Shown: piece after piece, positions 1-8,486 of the stretch
Layout of the letters: the number at the start of each line of letters is the position of its first letter
Position numbering within the stretch: position 1 is the first letter of the stretch
Source of the DNA: an uncultured Mollicutes bacterium
GTDB taxonomy: Bacteria > Bacillota_I > Bacilli_A > Acholeplasmatales > Anaeroplasmataceae
DNA: 64,000 nucleotides
Reading direction: 5' to 3'
Assembly: GCA_945923475.1 (NCBI GenBank)
Contig: CAMELE010000006.1
Span: forward strand, 1 to 64,000
The notes under the pieces: model-generated
Seen by the model: the letters and a program-made list of their open reading frames with translations, nothing else
Database searches by the model: none
What the model was told of the DNA's origin: nothing
Position numbers and translations under genes: made by a program

Positions 1-76
1 TCAAAACGGTGCTAATGTTTAATAAATTTTAGGAACTTTTCATAAGTTATTGACAACAAAATCAAACAGAAAAAAT

Positions 77-116
77 AAAAATAAGCCTAAATGTAAAATC
101 AATTAGACTTATTTTT
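77..116 (-). terminator. Terminator after frr
   Basis: On the minus strand a hairpin with a stem of about 13 bp (arms near 77-90 and 103-115, one G-T pair) is followed by a T-rich tract. It lies just past the frr stop codon and closes the rpsB-tsf-pyrH-frr cluster. Bases 1-76 hold nothing else I can name. Confidence 0.75.
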
Positions 117-124
117 AATTATTA

Positions 125-670
125 CTAAATATTCATTAATTCTTCTGATTTAACTTTAGCTATTTTTTCAATCTTTTCGATGTATGTATCTGTTAGCTTT
201 TGAACATCATCTAAATAGCCTTTTTCCTCATCCTCTGGTAATTCAAGCTTTTTCAATGATTCATTAGAATCACGACGGATATTACGTATAGCAACCTTAC
301 CTTCCTCAGAAACACGTCCAACAACCTTTACTAATTCACGACGACGTTCTTCAGTCATAGCAGGAAGAACAATTCTAATACCCACACCATCACCTTGAGG
401 ATTTAAGCCTAGATTAGCAGTAGAAATTGCAACCTGAATATCTTTTAATGATGATTTATCAAAAGGCTTAATATAAAGTTGATTAGCTTCTGGTGTTGAA
501 ATAGATGCCATTTGTTTTAATTGAGTTGGGCATCCATAATAGTTAACAAAAACCGAATCTAAAATAGCTGGATTAGCTCTTCCTGTACGAACTTGGGCTA
601 ATTCATGTTCGAATGCTTCAATAGACTTAAGCATTTTTTCTTCAGCTTCCATTAAAATCATATCTGGCAT
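125..670 (-). CDS. frr: Ribosome recycling factor
   Basis: This 181-residue protein matches ribosome recycling factor over its full length (family norm about 185). RRF acts with EF-G to split the post-termination 70S ribosome in the cytoplasm. Family hallmarks are visible: an N-terminal helix containing VRTGRANP, the ASISTPEANQLYI strand region, and the IRNIRRDSNESLKKLE helix. The ATG at 670 follows AAAGGAG at a good distance. The gene is 18 bp behind pyrH and ends the cluster before a hairpin terminator. The order rpsB-tsf-pyrH-frr is the classic bacterial arrangement, so the identification is very secure. Confidence 0.98.
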   Translation of the reverse strand: MPDMILMEAEEKMLKSIEAFEHELAQVRTGRANPAILDSVFVNYYGCPTQLKQMASISTPEANQLYIKPFDKSSLKDIQVAISTANLGLNPQGDGVGIRIVLPAMTEERRRELVKVVGRVSEEGKVAIRNIRRDSNESLKKLELPEDEEKGYLDDVQKLTDTYIEKIEKIAKVKSEELMNI

Positions 671-688
671 ATTATATATCTCCTTTAA

Positions 689-1399
689 TTATTTATTATT
701 TACAAATGTACCGATTTTTTCGCCTTTAATAGCCTTAACAATGTTACCTTGCTTGTTCATATTAAACACTAAAACATTCATACCATTGTCTTTGCAAAGG
801 CTCGCAGCAGTTGAATCCATTACCTGTAAATTTTTATTTAATACCTCAGCGAAGGAAAGATTCTCGTACATTTTAGCGTTTGGATTCTTTCTAGGATCAG
901 AATCATAGACTCCTTCTGTACCATTTTTTGCCATTAATACAATCTCTGCACCAATTTCAATTGCTCTTGTTGCAGCTGCAGTATCTGTAGAATAGTAAGG
1001 ATTACCAATTCCTCCAGCAAAAATACACACACGGCCTTTTTCTAAATGACGAATAGCTCTTCTTCTAATATATGGTTCAGCAACAGCTTGAACATCAAGT
1101 GCCGATAAAACACGAGTTGGTACATCAACCTGCTCTAAAGCATTTTGTAATGCTAGTGCATTCATAATTGTTGCAAGCATTCCCATATAATCGGCTTGAG
1201 CACGTTCAATTCCTAACTCCTCACCTGTTTTTCCACGCCATATATTTCCGCCACCGCAAACAATACCAATTTCACATCCAAGCTCATATGCTTCCTTGAT
1301 TTGAATGGCAGTTTCCTTAACAGTTAATGGATTAATTCCGTAAGAGCTATCTCCTTTTAAAGCTTCTCCCGAAAGTTTTAATAAAATTCTTTTGTACAT
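689..1399 (-). CDS. pyrH: UMP kinase
   Basis: The product has 236 residues, normal for bacterial UMP kinase, which phosphorylates UMP to UDP in pyrimidine nucleotide synthesis. It is an amino-acid-kinase fold enzyme: the N-terminal [12 protein letters not shown] strand-loop, the nucleotide-loop motif GGGNIWRG near residue 50, and the downstream [20 protein letters not shown] segment are all typical. The start is supported by AAGGAG upstream. A strong hairpin separates it from tsf, so its level may depend on partial read-through or on a local promoter that I cannot identify. Confidence 0.97.
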   Translation of the reverse strand: MYKRILLKLSGEALKGDSSYGINPLTVKETAIQIKEAYELGCEIGIVCGGGNIWRGKTGEELGIERAQADYMGMLATIMNALALQNALEQVDVPTRVLSALDVQAVAEPYIRRRAIRHLEKGRVCIFAGGIGNPYYSTDTAAATRAIEIGAEIVLMAKNGTEGVYDSDPRKNPNAKMYENLSFAEVLNKNLQVMDSTAASLCKDNGMNVLVFNMNKQGNIVKAIKGEKIGTFVNNK

Positions 1400-1425
1400 A
1401 AGAACAACTCCTTCTTTTAAAAAAA

Positions 1426-1449
1426 GAGGAACAACCTAAGTTGCTCCTC
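1426..1449 (-). terminator. Intra-operon terminator between tsf and pyrH
   Basis: The minus strand carries a 9-bp stem (arms 1426-1434 and 1441-1449, one mismatch) followed directly by seven T residues. It lies between the tsf stop and the pyrH ribosome-binding site. It looks like a real intrinsic terminator and would lower pyrH-frr transcription relative to rpsB-tsf. Confidence 0.7.
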
Positions 1450-1455
1450 AAAAAA

Positions 1456-2358
1456 TTACTTATTTAAGCCAGCTTGAGCAGCAACTTCAGCAGCGAAGTC
1501 TACAACTTCTTTTTCAATACCTTCACCAACAGCTAAACGAATAAATGATTTAACTGAAGATTTAGTATGAGAAAGATATACGCTTACTGTTTCATCTGGA
1601 TTCTTAACGAATGGTTGATCTACTAAGCAGATCTCCTTTAAATACTTAGCTAAACGTCCAGGAACGATATTGTTTTCAATAATATTTTCTGGCTTTGGTT
1701 TAGCAGCCTTTGCATTTTCATTTAATGCCTCTGTTAAAATAATTTGCTTTTCATTAGCAAGAGTTTCAGCAGAGATATCATCTTGACAAACATATGTAGG
1801 TTGATTTGCGGCAACATGCATAGCAATATCCTTTGCAACAACTTCATTTGCATTATCAAGAATTGTAACAACTACAATTTTTCCACCCATGTGCTTGTAA
1901 GCCCCAAATGTTTGAGAATCTTCTTTAACGATTCTTTGAACACGACGTAAAGAAATTTTTTCACCGATTACTGATGATTCTTCAAGAATAACTGTAGCAA
2001 GAGTCTTACCATTTACATCAATTGCAAGAGCGCTTTCTGTGTCATTTGCATTAGAAGCAATAATGATTTGTCCAACCTTTGCTAATAAATTTAAGAACTT
2101 CTCATTCTTAGCAACGAAGTCTGTTTCAGAGTTTAATTCGAAAACAACACATTCATTACCGTTAATTTCATATGAGCATAGACCTTCAGCAGCTACTCTA
2201 GCAGCCTTCTTTTCAGCCTTTGCAATACCCTTTTCACGTAACCAAACAATTGCCTTTTCCATATCGCAATCGCAAGCCTCAAGAGCTTTCTTGCAATCCA
2301 TCATACCAGCCATTGTTCTATCACGTAATTCTTTTACTAATTGTGGTGTAACAGTCAT
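1456..2358 (-). CDS. tsf: Elongation factor Ts
   Basis: This 300-residue protein is EF-Ts, the nucleotide exchange factor that regenerates EF-Tu-GTP. The N-terminal UBA-like segment (RDRTMAGMMDCKKALEACD, near residues 12-30) and the TDFVAKNEKF core motif near residue 80 are diagnostic. Length is close to the Bacillus protein (about 293). The ATG at 2358 follows AGGAGG. It lies 27 bp downstream of rpsB in the conserved rpsB-tsf pair and is followed by a hairpin that may attenuate transcription into pyrH. Confidence 0.98.
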   Translation of the reverse strand: MTVTPQLVKELRDRTMAGMMDCKKALEACDCDMEKAIVWLREKGIAKAEKKAARVAAEGLCSYEINGNECVVFELNSETDFVAKNEKFLNLLAKVGQIIIASNANDTESALAIDVNGKTLATVILEESSVIGEKISLRRVQRIVKEDSQTFGAYKHMGGKIVVVTILDNANEVVAKDIAMHVAANQPTYVCQDDISAETLANEKQIILTEALNENAKAAKPKPENIIENNIVPGRLAKYLKEICLVDQPFVKNPDETVSVYLSHTKSSVKSFIRLAVGEGIEKEVVDFAAEVAAQAGLNK

Positions 2359-2385
2359 GTTAATCCTCCTAAAAATTTATGCTAA

Positions 2386-3252
2386 TTACTTTGTTTCTTC
2401 AACCTTTGGTTGATCCTTTGGAGCATCCTTCTTTACAAAAGGCTTCTTATTTCCAGGTTTCTTATCACCCATAGGCTTACGGTTCTTTGGAGCATCCTTC
2501 TTAGGTTGTTCCTTGTTGATTTCCTCAGATAGATTTACAGTTTCATCCTCGAACTTTTCAACAACTCCACCGTTAGCTTCGATTACTGCATTGTTCATAA
2601 CCCAAGTTACAAGCTTAACTGCTCTAATTGCGTCATCATTTGCAGGAATTACATAATCAACATCATCAGGATCACAGTTTGTATCTACGATACCAAATAC
2701 TGGGATGTTTAACTTACGAGCCTCAAGGATTGCATTACGCTCCTTACGAGGATCTATGATGAATAATGCTTGAGGAAGAGCCTTCATTTCCTTGATACCA
2801 CCAAGGTTCTTTTCTAATTTTTCTCTTTCTTGAGAAATCTTAGCAACTTCCTTCTTAGTTAACTTTAATTGTTCAATAACTCCGTCTTCGAACATCTTAT
2901 CAAGATCGTTTAATCTCTTAATTCTCTTACGGATTGTCTTGAAGTTAGTTAATGTACCACCTAACCAACGGTTATTGCAGTAAAATTGACCACTTCTTAA
3001 TGCTTCTTCCTTTACAGCCTCTTGAGCTTGCTTCTTAGTACCAACGAAAAGTACCTTTCCGCCTTCCTTAGCAATATTAAGAAGTTCTACATAAGCCTTC
3101 TCAATTTCATTAGCTGTTTTTTGAAGATCAATGATATAAATACCATTTCTTGCTGTGTAGATGTACTTTGCCATCTTAGGGTTCCATCTACGAGTTGCAT
3201 GTCCAAAATGAACACCAGACTCTAATAATTGTTTCATTGAAACTACTGACAT
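2386..3252 (-). CDS. rpsB: 30S ribosomal protein S2 with a charged C-terminal extension
   Basis: The first 240 or so residues are canonical ribosomal protein S2, including the [15 protein letters not shown] start region, the [14 protein letters not shown] segment and [14 protein letters not shown]2 sits in the 30S head-body junction and is needed for binding S1 where present. The total of 288 residues exceeds the usual 230-250 because of a tail of about 45 residues rich in Lys, Pro, Asp and Glu, with repeated KKDAPK-type units. The ATG at 3252 is preceded by GGAGG. Transcription starts from a good promoter near 3376-3405, leaving a leader of about 115 nt. Confidence 0.98.
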   Translation of the reverse strand: MSVVSMKQLLESGVHFGHATRRWNPKMAKYIYTARNGIYIIDLQKTANEIEKAYVELLNIAKEGGKVLFVGTKKQAQEAVKEEALRSGQFYCNNRWLGGTLTNFKTIRKRIKRLNDLDKMFEDGVIEQLKLTKKEVAKISQEREKLEKNLGGIKEMKALPQALFIIDPRKERNAILEARKLNIPVFGIVDTNCDPDDVDYVIPANDDAIRAVKLVTWVMNNAVIEANGGVVEKFEDETVNLSEEINKEQPKKDAPKNRKPMGDKKPGNKKPFVKKDAPKDQPKVEETK

Positions 3253-3370
3253 ATTTTTTCCTCCATTTTATTTTGTTTTTTACCTCTGCTTTTTTCAACG
3301 CTGTGACCTCCACAGAAATGTCATTCTGCACTGGACGGTGAGCTCCAAAAACATGTGTATTTTAATGCCT
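3253..3370 (-). promoter_or_regulatory. Structured 5' leader of rpsB (possible autoregulatory element)
   Basis: The rpsB transcript begins around 3369, so about 115 nt precede the start codon. This stretch is less AT-rich than its surroundings and can form mutually exclusive short stems on the minus strand, for example CAGAA/TTCTG around 3313-3330, CTGTG/CACAG around 3300-3316 and TGGA/TCCA further upstream. Ribosomal-protein leaders of this sort often bind the encoded protein. I do not recognise a catalogued family, so this is inference from position and pairing. Confidence 0.4.
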
Positions 3371-3375
3371 TTAGT

Positions 3376-3405
3376 ATTTTAACATTATATATTATTATTT
3401 GTCAA
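3376..3405 (-). promoter_or_regulatory. Sigma-A-type promoter for rpsB operon
   Basis: On the minus strand a perfect TTGACA (3405-3400) is separated by 18 bp from TAAAAT (3381-3376). This is the only strong promoter seen upstream of rpsB. Confidence 0.75.
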
Positions 3406-3441
3406 CACTATTTAAAAAAAAATAATACTAATTATAAAGAA

Positions 3442-3470
3442 ACAAAGGAATTGAATTCCAATCCCTTTGT
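3442..3470 (-). terminator. Hairpin after the DUF4234 gene
   Basis: An 11-bp stem with one mismatch (arms near 3442-3452 and 3460-3470) lies just past the stop of the small membrane protein. The T-tract is interrupted, so it may be a weak terminator. Confidence 0.5.
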
Positions 3471-3490
3471 TCTTTAATTTGTCATCTTTT

Positions 3491-3841
3491 TTATAGATTA
3501 ATTAAATTATTTTTTCTTTCAATATATGAATTGATCGCACTTTGTGTTATTGCTTGTGAAACTATGCCAAATCCAATAATCTGTAAAATAAAACAAATAA
3601 TATAATTATCTGATTCCACTACATAATCAGCCTTTTTATAGAACTTATAATACCAATAAATACCATAAATTCCACAAGTAACTATAGATAATAGTAGTGC
3701 TACAAGAAAATTTTGAAGATTTTCTCCAGTTTTATCTTCGTCGTTCATTTCTTCTGTAGTTACATAATACCAATAAATACTATAAATTCCACATGTGAAA
3801 ATAGATAATAAAATTACAGATATGACCTCTCTTTTATTCAT
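3491..3841 (-). CDS. DUF4234-type small membrane protein
   Basis: The 116-residue product has hydrophobic segments carrying two near-copies of a motif: LLSIFTCGIYSIYWYY near residue 12 and LLSIVTCGIYGIYWYY near residue 50, then a third hydrophobic stretch. The CGIY-IYWYY signature is what I associate with DUF4234 membrane proteins, whose function is unknown. The repeat suggests an internal duplication of a helix-turn unit. It is a single gene between rpsB and an epimerase, with its own downstream hairpin. No function is assigned. Confidence 0.75.
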   Translation of the reverse strand: MNKREVISVILLSIFTCGIYSIYWYYVTTEEMNDEDKTGENLQNFLVALLLSIVTCGIYGIYWYYKFYKKADYVVESDNYIICFILQIIGFGIVSQAITQSAINSYIERKNNLINL

Positions 3842-3918
3842 AACATTCCCTCCTATAGTCTTATTTTACATTATTAATATGAAAAATCAATTTTTTTGTA
3901 AAAAAATATATTAAATTA

Positions 3919-4797
3919 TTATAATTTATTTATTAATATAGAATATCCTGTATGATATTCCTCATTTTTATTAAGCTTTATAATTTCATTTTTATTTTTA
4001 AGCTCTAAATATGGATTATCATTATCAGGTAATCCCCACCATGGCTCAATACATATAAAATTACCAGTGTTTTTCATTGACCATATTGCAAGTATTGGTG
4101 CTTTGCTAACATCAAAGATGTATTCATATCCATTAGTATATAATGTTACCTGTTTCAAATTGCTCGCATCATATATTAAAGTTTTATTCTTTTCAATATC
4201 ATTTTTATCTAATACATATTTACCAGTTATATTTACTGTTTTACTTCCTGTTATTTGATCTCCAGAATCATTTAATGTGTATTGCTTCGATATTATTCCT
4301 AAAAATGTACAATATGTATTTTCAAAATCAAAATGATTATCTACATATCTTCCCGTTGCCTTTAAAGCTGGATGTCCTCCAAGGGAGAAATACATTTCCT
4401 TATCATCTTCATTTTTAACATTATATGAAATAATGATTTTGTTATCTTCTAATTTATATCTAACAGTAAGCTTAAACCTATATGGATATAGTTCTAGGCT
4501 TCTTTCATTATAATCATAATATATCTCTAAGGCTTCATCGTTAATTACATTGTATTTTACCATTTCATATCTAATTATACCATGATTCTTTAATGTGTAT
4601 TCCTTTCCATCTACCATATATTTATGATTTTTAAGTGCTCCTATAACTGGAAAAATCACTACATCCTGCCCCGACCAGCTTGTTCCATTTGGTTGATATA
4701 ATATTTCATCATTATTTTTCTTATCATATATAGATTTAAAGCAACCACCTAATTCATTTATTTCTACTTTAAAATAATCATTTTCAATTTTTGGCAT
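3919..4797 (-). CDS. Aldose 1-epimerase family protein
   Basis: This 292-residue protein resembles the galactose-mutarotase superfamily, which interconverts alpha and beta anomers of aldoses in the cytoplasm. Typical features are the early DVVIFPVIGALK segment, the GIIRYEMVKYN region, the GGHPALKA motif near residue 140 holding a conserved histidine, and the C-terminal CIEPWWGLPD motif with its acidic residue. It looks closest to the LacX-like branch, and its substrate cannot be told from sequence. It follows a lipoprotein gene but is separated from it by a short terminator hairpin; AAAGGAG precedes the ATG. Confidence 0.85.
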   Translation of the reverse strand: MPKIENDYFKVEINELGGCFKSIYDKKNNDEILYQPNGTSWSGQDVVIFPVIGALKNHKYMVDGKEYTLKNHGIIRYEMVKYNVINDEALEIYYDYNERSLELYPYRFKLTVRYKLEDNKIIISYNVKNEDDKEMYFSLGGHPALKATGRYVDNHFDFENTYCTFLGIISKQYTLNDSGDQITGSKTVNITGKYVLDKNDIEKNKTLIYDASNLKQVTLYTNGYEYIFDVSKAPILAIWSMKNTGNFICIEPWWGLPDNDNPYLELKNKNEIIKLNKNEEYHTGYSILINKL

Positions 4798-4820
4798 TTT
4801 ATATCTCCTTTAAAGCAAAA

Positions 4821-4840
4821 AATAGCCCAAATGGACTATT
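4821..4840 (-). terminator. Terminator after lipoprotein gene
   Basis: An 8-bp stem (4821-4828 with 4833-4840, one G-T pair) is followed on the minus strand by a run of Ts. It overlaps the lipoprotein stop codon at 4839 and precedes the epimerase ribosome-binding site. Confidence 0.6.
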
Positions 4841-5558
4841 ACTTTGCAGAATTACTTACAATTACATTACTAGAAAATTTCCAATCAATAACCATATCTA
4901 AAGTACTAGTAACAAAATCATTACTATACTTTTTAACATCGGATTCAACCTCATATGTTGCAACAACAGTTTTAACTGGTACAAACACAACAGAAATAAT
5001 AGCTTGAACATCAACATTTGAATAATATGTAAAAATCACAGGTAAATATGCGGCATATATTACTTGATTATCCTCATTCTTTTTAACATCAATTTTTGCA
5101 TACCATTCAGATTGAATATCAGCATCAAACTTAGTTATCTTTGAAGAAATTACATCCTTTTGAGAATCAACTATTGCCACAATATCAGATGCGAAAGAAG
5201 CTATACCTGCATTCATAATTCCATATTGAACATTTACGCTTCCTTCTCTAGTGTGCTCTTTAGATAAATTAGATATATGAGTTCTTATAATATTATCGTT
5301 AAAATATTCATCCTTTGGTAAACGTAAAGTAAAATAAGCACCAGTCTCAGGCTTTTTCCCCTCAAGTGAAGGTGCATATAGTTCTTCTCCATACATTTCG
5401 CCAACAGGATTAGCTTCATTCCACTTATCCTTTAAAAACCAATCTCTAGCAAGCTCTGTACTTAAAGCGGTATTATCAAGTGTCACTTTACTATTGCTAC
5501 AGCCTACAAATAATAAGCATATTAATAAACAAGAAATTATTGTTGTTATTTTCTTCAT
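4839..5558 (-). CDS. Uncharacterised lipoprotein (239 aa)
   Basis: The N-terminus is a lipoprotein signal: two lysines, a hydrophobic stretch and a lipobox ending LLFVGC, which would place Cys20 at the membrane anchor after processing. The mature part (about 220 residues) is soluble, with alternating hydrophobic strands near the C-terminus; I recognise no domain. It has its own promoter with an extended -10 at 5593-5620 and a terminator at its end, so it is probably a single-gene unit. Location should be the outer face of the cytoplasmic membrane. Confidence 0.8.
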   Translation of the reverse strand: MKKITTIISCLLICLLFVGCSNSKVTLDNTALSTELARDWFLKDKWNEANPVGEMYGEELYAPSLEGKKPETGAYFTLRLPKDEYFNDNIIRTHISNLSKEHTREGSVNVQYGIMNAGIASFASDIVAIVDSQKDVISSKITKFDADIQSEWYAKIDVKKNEDNQVIYAAYLPVIFTYYSNVDVQAIISVVFVPVKTVVATYEVESDVKKYSNDFVTSTLDMVIDWKFSSNVIVSNSAK

Positions 5559-5592
5559 AATAAAAATCCTTTCTTAATTTGATACGATAATT

Positions 5593-5620
5593 ATTATAGC
5601 ATATCTAAAATAAAATGCAA
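5593..5620 (-). promoter_or_regulatory. Promoter for lipoprotein gene at 4839
   Basis: TTGCAT (5620-5615), a 16-bp spacer and TATAAT (5598-5593) with an extended TGC before the -10 are seen on the minus strand, about 35 bp before the start codon. Confidence 0.65.
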
Positions 5621-5623
5621 TTT

Positions 5624-6541
5624 TTATTTTTTTCTTGCCCGTGGATGACACGCTGCATACTCGCTCTTCATCTTTTCAATACTTACATGTGTATATATTT
5701 GAGTTGTAGATAAATTAGTATGTCCAAGTAATTCTTGTACACTTCGTAAATCTGCACCATTATCCAGCAATGCCGTAGCAAAGCTATGTCTTAGCATATG
5801 CGGAGTAATATGAAAAGTATCCCCCATATGCTCTATTATCCCGTTCAAAATAACTCTTACACCTCTAGGTGTTAAATCATTACCATGATTATTAATAAAT
5901 ACCTTTCTACTATTTTCATTGCTTCCCTTTTGGAGCAGTTTAATCCTTTCATGTGAAATATAATGTAATAAGTTTTCTTTAAGCTCATCAAACATTATAA
6001 CAATTCTGTCCTTATCACCTTTTCCATGAACCAAAATAGTTTCATTCGAAAAATCAATTTGAGATATTTCTAAATCGCACATTTCTGAAACACGAAGTCC
6101 GCATCCATATAGAATTTCTATGATAATATAATTTCTAAAGCCTAAAGGATTTGACTTATCTATAGATGACATCATATCCATTATTTCCTTATTCTTTAAT
6201 ATTTCTGGCAATCTTTTAGGCTTTTTTATAGAGTTAATTTCTTCAAAATAATTTTTATTAACAACATGTCTTTTAAGCAAAAAGTCATAAAACGTTCTTA
6301 ATGATGATAAGTGTCTATTAATTGTTGTCGCTGAATACTTTAATGAATTCATATATACTAGATAATTCTTTGCAGGGAGTGGGTTCATAATTTTAGTTAA
6401 TGAAGGAGCCATTCTTTTCTTTGTAATAAAATCCTTAAAGGCTAATATGTCATTTTTATAGCTTATTACTGTATTATCACTATAGTTTTTTACAGAGAAT
6501 AAATAGTCTGTAAAATTATATATTGCTTCTTCATCATTCAT
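5624..6541 (-). CDS. xerC: Tyrosine recombinase XerC
   Basis: This 305-residue tyrosine recombinase resolves chromosome dimers at dif. The complete catalytic set is visible: Arg150 (CGLRVSEM), Lys174 (HGKGDK), His248 and Arg251 ([12 protein letters not shown]), His274 ([10 protein letters not shown]) and the nucleophile Tyr283 (QIYTHVS). The N-terminal SAM-like DNA-binding domain occupies roughly residues 5-90. It overlaps the trmFO stop by 8 bp; trmFO-xerC (gid-codV) is a conserved Bacillota pair, which supports a housekeeping recombinase rather than a phage integrase. It could only be confused with XerD. Confidence 0.92.
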   Translation of the reverse strand: MNDEEAIYNFTDYLFSVKNYSDNTVISYKNDILAFKDFITKKRMAPSLTKIMNPLPAKNYLVYMNSLKYSATTINRHLSSLRTFYDFLLKRHVVNKNYFEEINSIKKPKRLPEILKNKEIMDMMSSIDKSNPLGFRNYIIIEILYGCGLRVSEMCDLEISQIDFSNETILVHGKGDKDRIVIMFDELKENLLHYISHERIKLLQKGSNENSRKVFINNHGNDLTPRGVRVILNGIIEHMGDTFHITPHMLRHSFATALLDNGADLRSVQELLGHTNLSTTQIYTHVSIEKMKSEYAACHPRARKK

Positions 6542-7862
6542 TTAAAGCCTTCACCTCTTTTTCCATTTGGCTAATGGCAACCTGACCATATAAAGCTTTA
6601 CGTTCTTTCTTTTTATGCTTAAATTCTAAATCTGCCATAATGCCAAAATTAGCATTCATTGGCTCGAATCCGTTTGGATTTGCATTGCATATATATGATG
6701 CCATAGCACCAATTGCAGTTTTAGTAGAAAAAATATGAGGTTCCTTACCTTGTAAATATCTATCCATATTTATTGCCGCAACAATACCTGAAGCAGCCGA
6801 TTCAACATATCCCTCTACTCCCGATATTTGTCCTGCAAAAAAAATATTAGGATATAGCTTTGTTTGATAATTAGGATTTAAAATCCTAGGTGCGTTGATA
6901 AACGAATTCCTATGCATTACACCATATTTAACAAAGGTTGCATTTTCAAGACCTGGTATCATTTGAAATACTCTTTTTTGTTCTGGCCATTTTAAATGAG
7001 TTTGAAATCCTACTAAATTATACATTGTTTTAGCTGCGTCATCCTGGCGAAGTTGGACAACAGCGTATGGCTTTTTACCATCTGGGGTTTCAAGACCTAC
7101 AGGCTTTAGTGGTCCATATAATAATGTTTGTGGTCCTCTCTTAGCCATTATTTCTACAGGCATGCAGCCTTCAAAAACCTTTACTTCATCCTTTGTACTT
7201 GTTGGAATCTCCTCAAAAGAATGAGGGACAACACCCTCTGCATGAATAAGTTCTTCATAGAAGGCTTCAAATTCTTCCTTTGTCATAGGACAATTTAAAT
7301 ATGCTGCCTCACCCTTGTCATAGCGAGACTTTAAGTATACCTTAGAATAATCAAGTGTATCAGCAAGCACTATAGGCGCGGCTGCATCATAAAAATGAAA
7401 ATTATCACTATGAAACATTTCAATAATATTATTTGCCAAATCATCGGCAGTTAAAGGTCCGGTTGCAATTATTGTAGGCTCACTAGGGTCAATTTCTGTA
7501 ACCTCATCACAAATAATCTCAATATTTGGATTGGATTTAATCACATTTGTAATTGCTTCCGAAAACCCCTCACGGTCCACGGCAAGTGCTCCTCCAGCAG
7601 CAACCTGATGATTTCTTGCTTCCTTAATAATTAAAGAGCCAAGCATTTCCATCTCTTTTTTCATAATACCAACAGCATTCTCAAGTCCGTCCGCTCTTAG
7701 CGAGTTTGAGCATACTAGCTCTGCAAACTTTTCAGTCTTATGAGCTGGCGTCATTTTCTTTGGTCGCATCTCATATAATTTTACTTTATAGCCCTTATTA
7801 GCTAAATAGTTAGCAGCCTCACATCCAGCAAGGCCTGCCCCGATAACTTTAATTACATCCAT
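6534..7862 (-). CDS. trmFO: Folate-dependent tRNA U54 methyltransferase TrmFO
   Basis: TrmFO methylates uridine 54 of tRNA to ribothymidine using methylenetetrahydrofolate and FADH2. The N-terminal FAD-binding dinucleotide motif ([13 protein letters not shown]) and the family segments [47 protein letters not shown] and [17 protein letters not shown] are all present. An in-frame GTG-region codon at 7874 is possible, but GGTGAT lies just upstream of the ATG at 7862, so I start there (442 residues, normal length). The gene overlaps xerC downstream. Confidence 0.97.
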   Translation of the reverse strand: MDVIKVIGAGLAGCEAANYLANKGYKVKLYEMRPKKMTPAHKTEKFAELVCSNSLRADGLENAVGIMKKEMEMLGSLIIKEARNHQVAAGGALAVDREGFSEAITNVIKSNPNIEIICDEVTEIDPSEPTIIATGPLTADDLANNIIEMFHSDNFHFYDAAAPIVLADTLDYSKVYLKSRYDKGEAAYLNCPMTKEEFEAFYEELIHAEGVVPHSFEEIPTSTKDEVKVFEGCMPVEIMAKRGPQTLLYGPLKPVGLETPDGKKPYAVVQLRQDDAAKTMYNLVGFQTHLKWPEQKRVFQMIPGLENATFVKYGVMHRNSFINAPRILNPNYQTKLYPNIFFAGQISGVEGYVESAASGIVAAINMDRYLQGKEPHIFSTKTAIGAMASYICNANPNGFEPMNANFGIMADLEFKHKKKERKALYGQVAISQMEKEVKALNE

Positions 7863-7920
7863 ATTAATCACCATGTATTTCTAATCAAATTATATCATTT
7901 TGAAATTAATTATAAAAGAA

Positions 7921-7950
7921 AAAAGATAATCTATTTAATAATTATCTTTT
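7921..7950 (-). terminator. Terminator after LysM gene
   Basis: A perfect 10-bp stem (7921-7930 with 7941-7950) followed on the minus strand by a T-rich tract lies at the end of the LysM protein gene. Confidence 0.7.
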
Positions 7951-8389
7951 CTCCTGGCTTAAGCCAATTATTTTTATTTAATACTAATATTTGATATGGT
8001 GTAAGTCCTGTCTTAGACATAATAGTATCTAATGTATCTGAATGTAATACCTCATATATATTTGTTCCTGTTGAATTTGTTACTTTACCAATTATTTCTA
8101 AATCAAGAATATCACTTGGGAATGTTGATATATCATAATTGAGACTTTCTAAATATGATTTTAATGTCATTTTAGATGTATCATATTTTTTCCTTGTTGG
8201 AATAAATAATATTTGATTTGGATAAATCATAGTTGACGCTAGGTTATTTAACGAAATTATCTCTTGAACAGTAACACCATATGCTTTTGCTATTTCATAT
8301 AAGGAATCTCCTTCTTTAACTATATACTTAATTGTATTTCTTAGCTCAGGACGATTAATATATTTCTCATAGCCATAATTTTGGTACAA
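7931..8389 (-). CDS. Protein with two LysM domains and no signal peptide
   Basis: The 152-residue protein has one clear LysM near residues 20-65 (YIVKEGDSLYEIAKAYGVTV, then NLASTMIYPNQILFIP) and a second, more divergent one near 108-152 (YEVLHSDTLDTIMSKTGL, then NWLKPGEKIIIK). LysM domains bind N-acetylglucosamine polymers such as peptidoglycan or spore cortex. No signal peptide or membrane segment is visible. In a sporulating organism a signal-less LysM protein recalls SafA-type proteins made in the mother cell, but I cannot prove this. It sits alone between gap and trmFO with its own terminator. Confidence 0.8.
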   Translation of the reverse strand: MYQNYGYEKYINRPELRNTIKYIVKEGDSLYEIAKAYGVTVQEIISLNNLASTMIYPNQILFIPTRKKYDTSKMTLKSYLESLNYDISTFPSDILDLEIIGKVTNSTGTNIYEVLHSDTLDTIMSKTGLTPYQILVLNKNNWLKPGEKIIIK

Positions 8390-8452
8390 ATTTCACACCT
8401 CATTTTAGGATATGTTTCAATTAAAATATAGTGTGGGCGAAAGACATAAGAA

Positions 8453-8477
8453 AAGGCCCTGAATTGAACAAGGCCTT
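8453..8477 (-). terminator. Terminator after gap
   Basis: GC-rich arms (8453-8460 and 8470-8477, AAGGCC/GGCCTT core) form a hairpin followed by TTTTC on the minus strand, about 10 bp past the gap stop. Confidence 0.75.
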
Positions 8478-8486
8478 AAATAATTA

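Noticed and set aside
49-54. TTGACA hexamer on the plus strand near the window start
   Set aside because: No -10 element follows at 16-18 bp and no plus-strand gene starts there.
5624-6541. Phage or island integrase
   Set aside because: It overlaps trmFO, the conserved xerC (codV) position in Bacillota, and there is no attachment site or phage gene nearby.
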